A DNA stretch of 64,000 nucleotides from Humisphaera borealis (GTDB lineage: Bacteria; Planctomycetota; Phycisphaerae; Tepidisphaerales; Tepidisphaeraceae): contig NZ_CP063458.1 in NCBI RefSeq assembly GCF_015169395.1, forward strand, positions 4,960,001-5,024,000, given 5' to 3'. Below the pieces are notes generated by a model. It saw only the letters and a program-made list of their open reading frames with translations, had not been told where the DNA came from and did no database searches. Within the stretch, counting starts at the first letter, position 1. Each line of letters opens with the position of its first letter. The position numbers and the translations under genes are program-made. This document shows positions 43,573-51,881 of the stretch, piece by piece.

Positions 43573-44685
43573 ATGCAGTATGGCGTGATCATGGCAGGCG
43601 GCGCAGGCACGAGGCTCTGGCCCCTCTCGCGAAACGAAAAGCCCAAGCAGCTCCTTCAGGTCGTCCGCGGTAAGAGCCTGCTGCAACTGAGCTACGAACG
43701 GCTGCGAGCGATCCTGCCAGCGAACCAGATTTTCGTCTGTACCGGCGAGCAACACCGGGCAGCCGTTCTCGCGAACCTGCCCGAGCTTCCGTCCGATAAC
43801 GTGCTGGGCGAGCCGATGGGCCGCGATACCGCCAACGCCGTGGGTTTTCCCGCCGCCGTGCTGCTGAAGCGCGACCCGGACGCGATCATGGCGATCACGA
43901 CCGCCGATCATGTGATCGAACCGCAGGAGAAGTTTCAGGCGTCGCTGAAGACGGCGTTTGCCGTCGCCGAGCAGCAGCCCAAGAGCCTGGTCACGTTCGG
44001 CATCGTCCCCACATACGGCCATACAGGCCTGGGCTACGTACAGCGCGGCGAAGCGCTCAAGATCAAGACCGACGCCGGCGCGCCGGGCGCGTTCAAGGTT
44101 CAAAGCTTCAAGGAAAAGCCGGACAAGGCGACTGCCGACCGCTACGTCGAGAGCGGCCGCTTCTACTGGAACAGCGGCATGTTTGTCTGGCGCTGTGACA
44201 CGGTCCTGGGCGAGCTCGCCCAGCATCTGCCCGAAAGCTACAAGGGCCTGACGGAAATCGCAGAAGCCTGGGATACGCCGCGTCGGCAGGAAGTCCTGAG
44301 CAGCGTGTATCCGAAGCTTCCGAAGATCAGCATCGACTTCGCGATCATGGAGCCGGCCAGCCAGGGCAAGGGCAAGGCGACGGTCGCCGTGGTCGAGATG
44401 CCCGTCCAATGGCTTGATGTCGGCTCGTGGCCGGCGCTGGCTGAAACGCTGGCGACCGACGAACACAACAACGCCACCGAAGGCGGCGCGTTCGTGTTTC
44501 TCGACAGCGACGACAACATCGTCGTCAGCGAAGACCCCAACCATTTGGTCTCCCTCATCGGCGTCAGCGACATGATCGTCGTTCACACCAAGGACACGAC
44601 CATGGTCTGTCCCAAGAGCGAGTCGCAGCGGGTTAAGGACATGACCGTGAAGGTGAAAGAGAAGTTCGGCGGCAAGTACCTGTAG
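43573..44685 (+). CDS. Mannose-1-phosphate guanylyltransferase (monofunctional)
   Basis: 370 aa. YGVIMAGGAGTRLWPLSRNEKPKQLL at residues 3-28 is the nucleotidyltransferase signature with catalytic Arg and Lys. ITTADHVIEP, the mannose site, and FKEKPDKATADRYVESGRFYWNSGMFVWR follow. It makes GDP-mannose from mannose 1-phosphate and GTP, supplying mannose and fucose to surface glycans. It lacks the C-terminal isomerase domain of bifunctional ManC/AlgA. It could supply the GT2 enzymes in the window. Confidence 0.94.
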   Translation: MQYGVIMAGGAGTRLWPLSRNEKPKQLLQVVRGKSLLQLSYERLRAILPANQIFVCTGEQHRAAVLANLPELPSDNVLGEPMGRDTANAVGFPAAVLLKRDPDAIMAITTADHVIEPQEKFQASLKTAFAVAEQQPKSLVTFGIVPTYGHTGLGYVQRGEALKIKTDAGAPGAFKVQSFKEKPDKATADRYVESGRFYWNSGMFVWRCDTVLGELAQHLPESYKGLTEIAEAWDTPRRQEVLSSVYPKLPKISIDFAIMEPASQGKGKATVAVVEMPVQWLDVGSWPALAETLATDEHNNATEGGAFVFLDSDDNIVVSEDPNHLVSLIGVSDMIVVHTKDTTMVCPKSESQRVKDMTVKVKEKFGGKYL

Positions 44686-44748
44686 CCGTCGATCGCCGGG
44701 ATGACCCATGGGGGATGGGGACTCGATGACTGGGCCGTTTCATCGCAT

Positions 44749-44797
44749 GTGGTGCAGGCGTCCCGCCTGCCAGGCAGCCGGGACGCCTGCACCACAA
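44749..44797. repeat. 24-bp-arm inverted repeat (GTGGTGCAGGC family)
   Basis: Arms 44749-44772 and 44774-44797 are near-perfect complements (TGTGGTGCAGGCG... and ...CGCCTGCACCACA), with almost no loop. Same family as 13088-13149. It sits between the convergent guanylyltransferase and cdsA genes and could terminate both. Confidence 0.88.
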
Positions 44798-44821
44798 GGA
44801 CGTTGATTCACGCACAATCTT

Positions 44822-45805
44822 TCACGTCACGCGGTAGAACCAACGGACGAGGTGGAAGAAGACCGGCGCGGCGAAGGTGATCGAATCGATTCGGTCCATC
44901 ATTCCGCCGTGTCCGCCGATGAGATTTCCGTAGTCTTTCACACCAGCGTCGCGCTTGATCGCCGACATGACCAGTCCGCCGAAGAACCCGAGCAGCACGA
45001 CGGTGATGCCGATGCCCATCGCGGCGTAGACGTCGAATGGCGTCAGGAACCGCAGGAGCACGCCGAGGCCCGTTGCCGACAGCACGCCGCCGACAAACCC
45101 TTCCCACGTTTTGCTCGGGCTGATGTTGGGCGCTATCTTGTGTTTGCCAAACGTCTTGCCCCACACGTACTGCAGCACATCGCTCATCTGTACCGTGATC
45201 ACGAGCCAGACCAGGAGCTTCCAGGTGTCCTCGGCGGCCATCCCGGCGACCTTCAACGTCAGCAGCAGCGGGGCATGGCTGACGCAGTACACGCAGATCA
45301 TCACGCCCCATTGCACCTTCGCCGTGCGCTCCATGTACCGCGTCGCGTCACCGGCCATCGCGCTGCGGATCGCCAGGAACAGGAAGCAATAGACAGGAAT
45401 GAAGCTCGACGCCATCCCGTACCACTCCTGCCGGACGAAGTAATACTGAAGCGGCGTGATGACGAAAAACGCCCAGAACAACGTGTGATGATCGCCCCTG
45501 CGGGTGGGGGAAAGCGTGATCATTTCTCGCAGCGCAAAGAACGATACGAGGCCGAACAGAACGCAAGCGCCGGTCAACCCGAAGTAAATCGCCGACCCGA
45601 ACACCAGCGCCATCACCCACCAGGCGTTAATGCGGGCGTTGAGGTTCTCGACGGTGCGCTTTGCGGATTCCGATTTGGCGCGCAATCGAAGGACCTGTCC
45701 TACGAGCGTGGAAACGCCAAGTAATCCGGCGACGGCACCGGCCAGAATCTTCGCATCGCGGTCGGGTTGAAGCATGATGATGGCCGTAGTGTTAACGGCA
45801 GCCAT
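44822..45805 (-). CDS. cdsA: Phosphatidate cytidylyltransferase
   Basis: About 327 aa with seven or eight membrane segments. The C-terminal signature is seen in SDVLQYVWGKTFGKHKIAPNISPSKTWEG and FFGGLVMSAIKRDAGVKDYGNLIGGHGGMMDRIDS, the CDP-diglyceride synthase motif S-x-x-K-R-x4-K-D-x-x-x-x-x-P-G-H-G-G-x-x-D-R-x-D (here IGGHGG). It makes CDP-diacylglycerol for phospholipid synthesis. The frame runs back to 45991 into the upstream gene, past a terminator at 45855-45897, so the real start is probably ATG 45805 or 45775; neither has a clear ribosome site. Confidence 0.92.
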   Translation of the reverse strand: MAAVNTTAIIMLQPDRDAKILAGAVAGLLGVSTLVGQVLRLRAKSESAKRTVENLNARINAWWVMALVFGSAIYFGLTGACVLFGLVSFFALREMITLSPTRRGDHHTLFWAFFVITPLQYYFVRQEWYGMASSFIPVYCFLFLAIRSAMAGDATRYMERTAKVQWGVMICVYCVSHAPLLLTLKVAGMAAEDTWKLLVWLVITVQMSDVLQYVWGKTFGKHKIAPNISPSKTWEGFVGGVLSATGLGVLLRFLTPFDVYAAMGIGITVVLLGFFGGLVMSAIKRDAGVKDYGNLIGGHGGMMDRIDSITFAAPVFFHLVRWFYRVT

Positions 45806-45854
45806 TCGCGTGTGCAACGGCAGGACCTGCTCTGCTCCTGTTGGAATGATCGGC

Positions 45855-45897
45855 AGAAGAAAAAGGGCGGCGGCCACCGCCATAGTGTCCGCCGCCC
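45855..45897 (-). terminator. Rho-independent terminator of the PEP-CTERM gene
   Basis: Read on the minus strand, GGGCGGCGG (45889-45897) and CCGCCGCCC (45865-45873) form a 9-bp GC stem with a 15-base loop. It is followed by TTTTTCTTCT. It lies 42 bases after the stop of the upstream minus-strand PEP-CTERM gene and before cdsA, so it separates the two transcripts. Confidence 0.85.
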
Positions 45898-45938
45898 GCC
45901 ATGAAGCAATCTGTTCAAACCGTCGCCGTCGCGAGCCG

Positions 45939-46832
45939 TCATGCGAAGGTCGCCGAGCGGCGACGACGCAGCAGGAGCATTCCGCCGGCACCGATCATTC
46001 CGATGCATGACGGTTCGGGTACGAGTACGGTATTGATATAGGCCTGCGCGTTGGCGACATCGCCTGACGTGACCCCGCCGAACTCATTCTTCTGGAGCAG
46101 GATGTAATAGGTCAGCGAGTCGGTAAGCGGGGCGGCAGACGGGGCCGATGCGGGCGTCGCCGACGCCAAATCGGTGTAGACACTGAGCTTCAACGACGCC
46201 AGGTAGAGACCGTCGTCGATCACATTGCCTGCGCCCGGCACCGATGATCCGGTCGGTCCGAGCAACCGCCAGCGTGCCTGGCTGTGTGCAGTGGCGGTGG
46301 TGCCGACGGCACCGGTGACGAAACCCGTACCGGTCAGTGTGCCGTCGCTGGTGATGGTGTTGGGGAAGCCGGTCGACGTAAAATTACCGCGAATTCCCTG
46401 TAGCTTCTCACCGCCGGTGGCGACGAAGCTGTTGGAGACAGGCGACCAGACCTTGGCTGCGTCTGCAAAGTTGACTCGGAAAACGTTGGTCGAAGCGAAT
46501 GAACCCAGACCGAAGGCGACGCCCGGTCCCAGGAATGTGGTGTCAGCACCGGTGCTGGCCTGTGTGGTGGTCAGTTGTCCGTACCAGCCGTTGTCCGCGG
46601 CGAAGCCAACCGCCGATTGGTAGGCGGTGGGATAGAAGAAGGACCGGCTGGCGTTCCCAGGCGCGTAACCATTGGCATCGCCGTCATCGAGATCGATTTC
46701 GTAGGTAACGATGCGCCCGCTTTCCAGCTTCACCGGAATCACCGGGCCGTGAGCACGGGCGTTCGACGAAAGCAGGGTGGTGGATGCAGTGGCCGCCACC
46801 AGGCACGTGAGAAGCGTTTTCTTGACATTCAT
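45939..46832 (-). CDS. PEP-CTERM sorted surface protein
   Basis: 297 aa. Signal peptide LLTCLVAATASTTLLSSNARA. The C-terminus VPEPSCIGMIGAGGMLLLRRRR is the sorting tag (V-P-E-P, hydrophobic helix, Arg cluster) processed by an exosortase. The body is beta-rich and has no enzyme motif; it opens HGPVIPVKLESGRIVTYEIDL. The next gene upstream encodes a protein opening HYGQRVWVDVDGSGKIVTYRG, so the two are likely related. A terminator lies directly downstream. Confidence 0.92.
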   Translation of the reverse strand: MNVKKTLLTCLVAATASTTLLSSNARAHGPVIPVKLESGRIVTYEIDLDDGDANGYAPGNASRSFFYPTAYQSAVGFAADNGWYGQLTTTQASTGADTTFLGPGVAFGLGSFASTNVFRVNFADAAKVWSPVSNSFVATGGEKLQGIRGNFTSTGFPNTITSDGTLTGTGFVTGAVGTTATAHSQARWRLLGPTGSSVPGAGNVIDDGLYLASLKLSVYTDLASATPASAPSAAPLTDSLTYYILLQKNEFGGVTSGDVANAQAYINTVLVPEPSCIGMIGAGGMLLLRRRRSATFA

Positions 46833-46874
46833 TGCATTTCCTCGCGGACTATCTTTGAAGGTGAAGTTTGAAGG

Positions 46875-47687
46875 TCAGTTCCGTCGCGATCGAGACCGCC
46901 GTAAGAGCAGCCCGGTGAAAGCGAGAAGGGTGATGGACGCAGGTTCCGGCACGAGCGTCGCGGCTGCGACGTCGTGGGCGGCCTGCAGATTCTCCAGGGA
47001 CGCGTTTTTCCCCAGGATCAGATAGAAGGTGTCGGAGGTCGTGTAGTTGTCGTTCCGAAGCCGCAGCCCCAGCGCGTAGATTCCGTCGTACAGATCGTTC
47101 CCGCTGGACTGGTTCGGATAGACCAGGGTGTTCTGCGGGTGACCGTGTCCGCCGCCGGTGAAGGCATTGCAGACCGAGTCGACGGAGATTTCGCTCAAGG
47201 GGCTGGTGCCGAAGGTCGCCGAGTCGCCGACGGTGAACCTCGGAATGGCATTGCCAGCGAACGCCGTGGAAGCGGGCACGTAGTGGGCGAGTGTCGCGCC
47301 GATCTGGGGCACGAAATACTTGACCTCTCCGACGATGTCGAGACGGAACGTTCCCGAGAGCGTTGTTGCCGGTACGGGCTTGGCTTCGTAGCCGGCGAAC
47401 TGGGTTGCGTAGTTAACCCCGTCGTCATCGAAGCTGCCGTCGCCGACGGCTTGATTGAGGTCGCCGAGATCGCCCATGTCACGCGCGAAGATCCTCCATG
47501 GAGAGAACTCGCCCGGTAGGTAGGGATTGGTCCCACCGGGATTGGGGCGGTCGCCCGCCGGCCCCCGGTAGGTGACGATCTTCCCGCTTCCGTCGACGTC
47601 CACCCATACGCGTTGTCCGTAGTGGGCCTGCGCCGTCGAAACGGCAAGGCCAGCCACGCACACGCCAAACGCGAGTGCCTTCAACAT
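46875..47687 (-). CDS. PEP-CTERM sorted surface protein
   Basis: 270 aa. Signal peptide LKALAFGVCVAGLAVSTAQA. The mature part begins HYGQRVWVDVDGSGKIVTYRG and has TFYLILGKNASLENLQAAHDV near the end. It closes VPEPASITLLAFTGLLLRRSRSRR, the sorting tag. The N-terminal similarity to the neighbouring protein (GR-IVTYE/GKIVTYR) and a shared ..TYYILL/TFYLIL element suggest a duplicated pair. A pseudopilin gene precedes it on the same strand, 23 bp away. Confidence 0.92.
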   Translation of the reverse strand: MLKALAFGVCVAGLAVSTAQAHYGQRVWVDVDGSGKIVTYRGPAGDRPNPGGTNPYLPGEFSPWRIFARDMGDLGDLNQAVGDGSFDDDGVNYATQFAGYEAKPVPATTLSGTFRLDIVGEVKYFVPQIGATLAHYVPASTAFAGNAIPRFTVGDSATFGTSPLSEISVDSVCNAFTGGGHGHPQNTLVYPNQSSGNDLYDGIYALGLRLRNDNYTTSDTFYLILGKNASLENLQAAHDVAAATLVPEPASITLLAFTGLLLRRSRSRRN

Positions 47688-47710
47688 CTGTACTCCAGGG
47701 GTACCGGCGG

Positions 47711-48454
47711 CTACTGAATGACCGCCGGATTGAAAAGGTTTCTTGTCGGATCCGTGTAAACAGACCGAAGCGGCAGCGTCTCGGCGTGTCCGTCGAGAAA
47801 GCTGTAATTAAGAAGTGCGTCCCAGCTCTTGTCCCGATCGTCATGCCGGCCGAGCGCTACTTCCCCGGCGATCTTGTTCAGCGTCAGCTGAGGCGATCCC
47901 GCAGAGTAGAACGAATCGACATGAACGTGGTCCGCCAGTGCCTTGCCGCCGAACTCCACCAACTCCAGAAATTGGATGACGCTCGACGACTGACGCACCT
48001 GGGTGATCTTGATGACCGGCGTAATGCCGGTCGGTGCGTGTTTGGCCGAGACGTAGTTATTGATGGCGTAGCTGCAGGTTCGGTAACCCGGAATGCCGGC
48101 GAGAACGAACGGGGCTTCGAAGTACGGGCTTCGGTCCGCCGGACAGCGCCGCGCAAGCGGCGCTGCCGAGTAGCGTTCCAAGGCACCGATCCAGGAACCC
48201 TGCTCGATCGCGAAGCTGCCCTGATCACTGGCCTGCACGAGGTGGTTGCGATTCTCGGCCGCATACATCATCTGAGCTGTGGCCAGGGTACGGATATTGG
48301 CCAGGCACTTGGTGCTGTTGGCCTGCCTCCGCGCCGCCGCAAGCGACGGCAGGAGGATGCCAATGAGCACTGCGATGATGCCGATCACGACGAGCAGTTC
48401 GACAAGGGTGAATCCCTGCCGAGACCGCTGGCCGTGCGGTGACGAAGACCGCAT
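47711..48454 (-). CDS. Type II secretion-like pseudopilin (H-X9-DG/DUF1559-like)
   Basis: About 247 aa. [34 protein letters not shown] at the N-terminus is a class-III prepilin signal with Glu at +5. NYSFLDGHAETLPL is the D-G-H motif of the family. ATG 48454 has GGAG six bases upstream; the frame also opens at 48481. It stands first in a minus-strand series with two PEP-CTERM genes, and the three are probably co-transcribed. Confidence 0.9.
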   Translation of the reverse strand: MRSSSPHGQRSRQGFTLVELLVVIGIIAVLIGILLPSLAAARRQANSTKCLANIRTLATAQMMYAAENRNHLVQASDQGSFAIEQGSWIGALERYSAAPLARRCPADRSPYFEAPFVLAGIPGYRTCSYAINNYVSAKHAPTGITPVIKITQVRQSSSVIQFLELVEFGGKALADHVHVDSFYSAGSPQLTLNKIAGEVALGRHDDRDKSWDALLNYSFLDGHAETLPLRSVYTDPTRNLFNPAVIQ

Positions 48455-48590
48455 GACTGCTCCGGGGCGTGCGACGCCCATTCGACGCCGAGTAGTCGCG
48501 ACGAAGCCGTTATGGCTTCACACAACTTCGGCGGCGCATGATGGCGCGCGAGCAACTGAACTGGTGAACCAGATGAAAGTGAGACGCACA

Positions 48591-49019
48591 TTACAACCGG
48601 GCAGGTGGGCCGGTGGCATCGTAGGGGAGGGCGATGTGGATCGAGGCAATGGCACCCGGGCCCGAAGGCGACAGCCGCTCGACGAGCCCGGTAGGTGAAG
48701 GCACGAAATCAGGCGGAGGCGCGGGTGTAAGCCGGACTGCGATGTGGCAGACCGCACAATGGCTCAGCTTCTTTAGCGGATTCTCAGATTGACTGGATTT
48801 GCCTCCCGTACCAGCAGGCGATGAAGCACTGGTGTCGCAGCAGGAGTGACGCTTCTCGACGACGCAGGAGCCGCCTTTCGTCGCGGTCTCATTGATCGTC
48901 GTCCCGGCGACGGCCATGGCACCACGCTGATGACCCGGAAGGATCACCAGCAGCCAGGCCGCTTGCTGGAGGAGGACGAGAATGGTGAGAAATCGCTTCA
49001 AGCTTAGAGTCGCCGCCAA
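48591..49019 (-). CDS. Cys-rich exported protein, DUF2946-like
   Basis: 142 aa. A hydrophobic N-terminus (FLTILVLLQQAAWLLVILPG) suggests export. Four Cys lie in the middle (SCVVEKRHSCCD and HCAVCHIAV), with CxxCH like a heme or metal site. Size and pattern resemble DUF2946-type metal-related proteins, but I cannot confirm it. The frame starts at TTG 49019; no ribosome site favours any start. It is divergent from the broken outer-membrane gene. Confidence 0.5.
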   Translation of the reverse strand: MAATLSLKRFLTILVLLQQAAWLLVILPGHQRGAMAVAGTTINETATKGGSCVVEKRHSCCDTSASSPAGTGGKSSQSENPLKKLSHCAVCHIAVRLTPAPPPDFVPSPTGLVERLSPSGPGAIASIHIALPYDATGPPARL

Positions 49020-49257
49020 GGTACTTGTCGACCGATCCCGCGCCAGTATTACACCCGTGATGAGCGCAGATCAATCCTGCAATCGGCCCCGGCGACACGT
49101 TTGCTGTCGCAACTACTGGACGTTGTCAGCTCGGCCGGGCATCGCAGTCAGCCATCGTCCGCCGGCTCACTGAAATCATGCAGGCGGTCGGGATTTCACC
49201 CTGACGATTTGATACCCGATAGGCATGATGCCGGTCGAAGTTTAAGGAATAAGAACT

Positions 49258-50424
49258 GTGTTGTACCTACGGCGTCTATTCATCCTCCTCGCGTTCTGTT
49301 TCGCGCTGTCGACAGGGTCTCGGCCTGCGCTCGCGTGCCCCAAGTGCAAGGCCGGTATTCTCGCGGAACTGAAGTCGCTGCAGATTACTCCCCTCGACGA
49401 GCCTGCCACGGAAGTCTCCACGAAGACCGCGCACGGGCCAGCGGACTGTCCTGACTGTGTGGACAAGCCTTCCACGCCGCCGACGCAGACGCTGCCGTTC
49501 TCCTTCTCGGTCGGTGCGGACGTGACCACCGCTTACTTCCATCGTGGCCTGAACATGGGCGATTAGGGCGTCATCTTCCAGCCCTTCGCCACGCTGTCGC
49601 TCCCTGATGTCCATGTCGGATCCGCCTGGATTCGGCCGTACGTGGGGACGTGGAATAGTTCCCAGGAGGGCCGCCGGGGGCATGGTGTTGTGCCGCCGAA
49701 TGAATCGACCTCCGCGTCGCAGGGACGAATCATCCAGGAGACACCGGGCGCTCCGCGCGGCCCGTTCCCGCGCCATTACACCGGCGATCCGTCGCACGAT
49801 GCGGCGTACCTGGATCAGCTCAACGAGTTCTTCGGCGGCGAGGTGTCCACATCCAGCCCCAACGCCGGCTGGAGCTGGTACGAGGCCGAGCTCTATGGCG
49901 GCGCGCTGTTCGGACTCGGGCCGGCGACGTTCGACCTGAAGTACAGTGCCCGGCTCTACCCCGGCGGTGATGTCGCCAGCTATCAGGAAATCAGCGGTAA
50001 GCTGTCGCTTGAGACGGCGCAGTGGCTTGCGAAATCTGCCATCACGCCCCAGTCCCTCCGCCCTTACGCCGAACTTTCGTACCAGGTCGCCGGGAGCGAC
50101 GGTCACGACATGTACCTGGAATTGGGCCTGGAGCCGACCTGGCTCGTGCCGGTCGGCGACAAGCTACTGGGGATCTCAACTCCCGTGCTGGCCGGTCTGA
50201 GCCTCAGCGATTACTACCTCGATCAGTACGGCCGCAATGAAACGCTGGGCTACCTCTCGGCGGGTGTGAAACTGAGCCTGCGGCTGTCTTCGTCGCCTGC
50301 GGGCGATGTCTATCTCAACGCATCGGTCAACTACCTGCGCCTCGAGTCCGACCTGCTCGTACTCGCCAACGACGGGCGGCAGGATGCGGTGGTCGGCACG
50401 CTGGGCGTCAGCTATTCCAGATAG
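49258..50424 (+). pseudogene. Outer-membrane-type protein gene interrupted by one in-frame TAG
   Basis: A single frame runs from GTG 49258 (AAGGAATAAG upstream) to 50424, broken only by TAG at 49564-49566. The N-terminal part has a signal peptide, CPKCKAGI and CPDCVD, then the beta-barrel-like ADVTTAYFHRGLNMGD. Directly after the stop the frame continues GVIFQPFATLSL and ends with barrel-like strands (GVKLSLRLSSSPAGDVYLNASVNYL). A CAG to TAG change would restore the whole 388-residue protein. The position of the break, at the first predicted strands of a TIGR02001-like outer-membrane protein, suggests a recent nonsense mutation or a sequencing error. Confidence 0.75.
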
Positions 50425-50437
50425 AGGTCTTGCAGCC

Positions 50438-50504
50438 TAGGGTCCGCCTTGGCGGATGCGACCGGCCCGACCGCGCGACCACGTCCGCCAAGGCGGACCC
50501 TACG
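50438..50504. repeat. GTAGGGTCCGCC inverted pair
   Basis: The left copy 50438-50462 is TAGGGTCCGCCTTGGCGGAT, here preceded by C rather than G. The right copy 50480-50504 is its complement ending CCCTACG, so it does read GTAG from the other strand. It lies 13 bases after the stop of the broken barrel gene, between two convergent genes. Confidence 0.85.
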
Positions 50505-50543
50505 TCGCAAAACATCCGGCCGCGTCCCGCGTTCCTGTTAGAG

Positions 50544-51428
50544 TCAGTCCGACACAACTTCAGGCATCTCCAGTTCAAGGAACCGGTGGATGTTCTGTGC
50601 GACGTAATGGATGTCGGGATAATCCACGTCCAGCTCGACCGTCACGAAGACGCCCTTGTTGTGGTCCGACGCGATGATCACATGGCGGTCGCCGTTGAGG
50701 GCGTACCCTTCGTCCTGTGGCTGATGGCCGGTGATCAGCAGCTTGGCACCGACCCGTTCCAGGAACGCGTCCACGCCGGCCGGTGTTGCCCGTCGGCCCC
50801 AGATCAACTGGTATACCGGCCCGACCTTGCGGGTGTAGTCGTTGGCGACCAACTCGCGGTCCAGCGCCGTGTAGTCGAAGGTCGGGATCAGGTCGTCCGG
50901 CGGCAGGCTGTGGCTGACAAAGATGCCATTCCCCGTCTTGATCGCCAGGGGCTGCGACAACAGGAACTCGGTGATCGCCACCTGCACCTTGTAGCGGGCG
51001 TCGCCAAAGTCGCGCTTGATGCCCTTGTTGAACCCTTCACAGACGCTCACGCCGGCCTTCATGATCCCTTCGCCGTGGATCTGCGCCAGGTCGTGATTGG
51101 CGAGCAGAAAGTGGACCTGCTCGGGGAACTCGCACTTCAACTCCGCCGCCCGAACCAGCATATGCCAGGAGTCTTCGGCCCCCTCGGCGTCCCAGTGATC
51201 GCCGTGAATGATCTCATGCAGGATGATGTGCCGCGTGGGGTTGTTCGCTAAATCCGCATACGCGAGAAACTTGGCGAAGTTCCGCCGATGGTCGTGGACG
51301 TCGCCGACAATCCAGAGATCCCCCTCCGGCGGCAGATGGATCGTCTGCCCGACGCGGTGAGGCTCGCGCTGGTTTTCCTCAGCGGCACACCCGAGCGATT
51401 CGATGACGGCTTCGGCGTTGTAGGACAT
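50544..51428 (-). CDS. Cytosolic metallophosphoesterase
   Basis: 294 aa without a signal peptide. Metal-ligand motifs are IVGDVHDHRRNF, HGDHWD, LLANHDLAQ, FVSHSLPP and ITGHQPQDEGYAL. The layout resembles protein- or nucleotide-phosphatases of the PPP-like calcineurin group. The frame opens at 51575, but ATG 51428 removes a non-family extension. It is divergent from the glycosidase-glycosyltransferase gene. Confidence 0.85.
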   Translation of the reverse strand: MSYNAEAVIESLGCAAEENQREPHRVGQTIHLPPEGDLWIVGDVHDHRRNFAKFLAYADLANNPTRHIILHEIIHGDHWDAEGAEDSWHMLVRAAELKCEFPEQVHFLLANHDLAQIHGEGIMKAGVSVCEGFNKGIKRDFGDARYKVQVAITEFLLSQPLAIKTGNGIFVSHSLPPDDLIPTFDYTALDRELVANDYTRKVGPVYQLIWGRRATPAGVDAFLERVGAKLLITGHQPQDEGYALNGDRHVIIASDHNKGVFVTVELDVDYPDIHYVAQNIHRFLELEMPEVVSD

Positions 51429-51742
51429 AGGCAAATCTGTCGGGGTGGAGGAGTGTTCGGACGGCTCTTGCTCTGCTCGACGCGACCCTGCATATCGCGT
51501 GATTGGCTGACAATCTACCACGTCACCCATCCACCGATCCACTCCGATACCCGCGCACTTATCGGACTCAATCATTGAACCGAAACGCCGATCCGGTCTA
51601 ACCTCCGCCGCTCTCGGGTGTCAGGAACAGAATCATTCGTTTCGCGAACGGATTTTACCGGTCGTACAGATCGGGTTCGCGACGTAGGATATTGCCCTGT
51701 TCAACCGGATTGCTTCGGGTTTCGTCCAAGAATCGGAGTTCG
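51429..51742. other. Intergenic region, upstream parts of divergent genes
   Basis: This stretch and the repeat at 51743-51795 make a 453-base gap between two divergent genes. Open frames exist on both strands but only as upstream extensions of the flanking genes. I see no further gene; the promoters of both genes should be here. Confidence 0.45.
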
Positions 51743-51795
51743 TGTCGCAGGCTTCCCGGCCTGTGTCACTTTGCAGGCTGGAAGCCTGTGCTGCG
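51743..51795. repeat. Inverted repeat, diverged member of the GCAGGCTT-CC family
   Basis: Arms 51743-51765 (TGTCGCAGGCTTCCCGGCCTG) and 51772-51795 (GCAGGCTGGAAGCCTGTGCTGCG) are complementary with several mismatches. The core GCAGGCT-TCC/GGAAGCCTG matches the repeat at 13088-13149. It lies about 90 bases before the start of the glycosidase-glycosyltransferase gene. Confidence 0.75.
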
Positions 51796-51881
51796 AAACC
51801 CGTCGGCATGACAGCGAGAACCGGGGTACACCAACCCAGCCGCACTCCCGGATTCACTCGCGCGAGCGAGGTAGGCCACCC

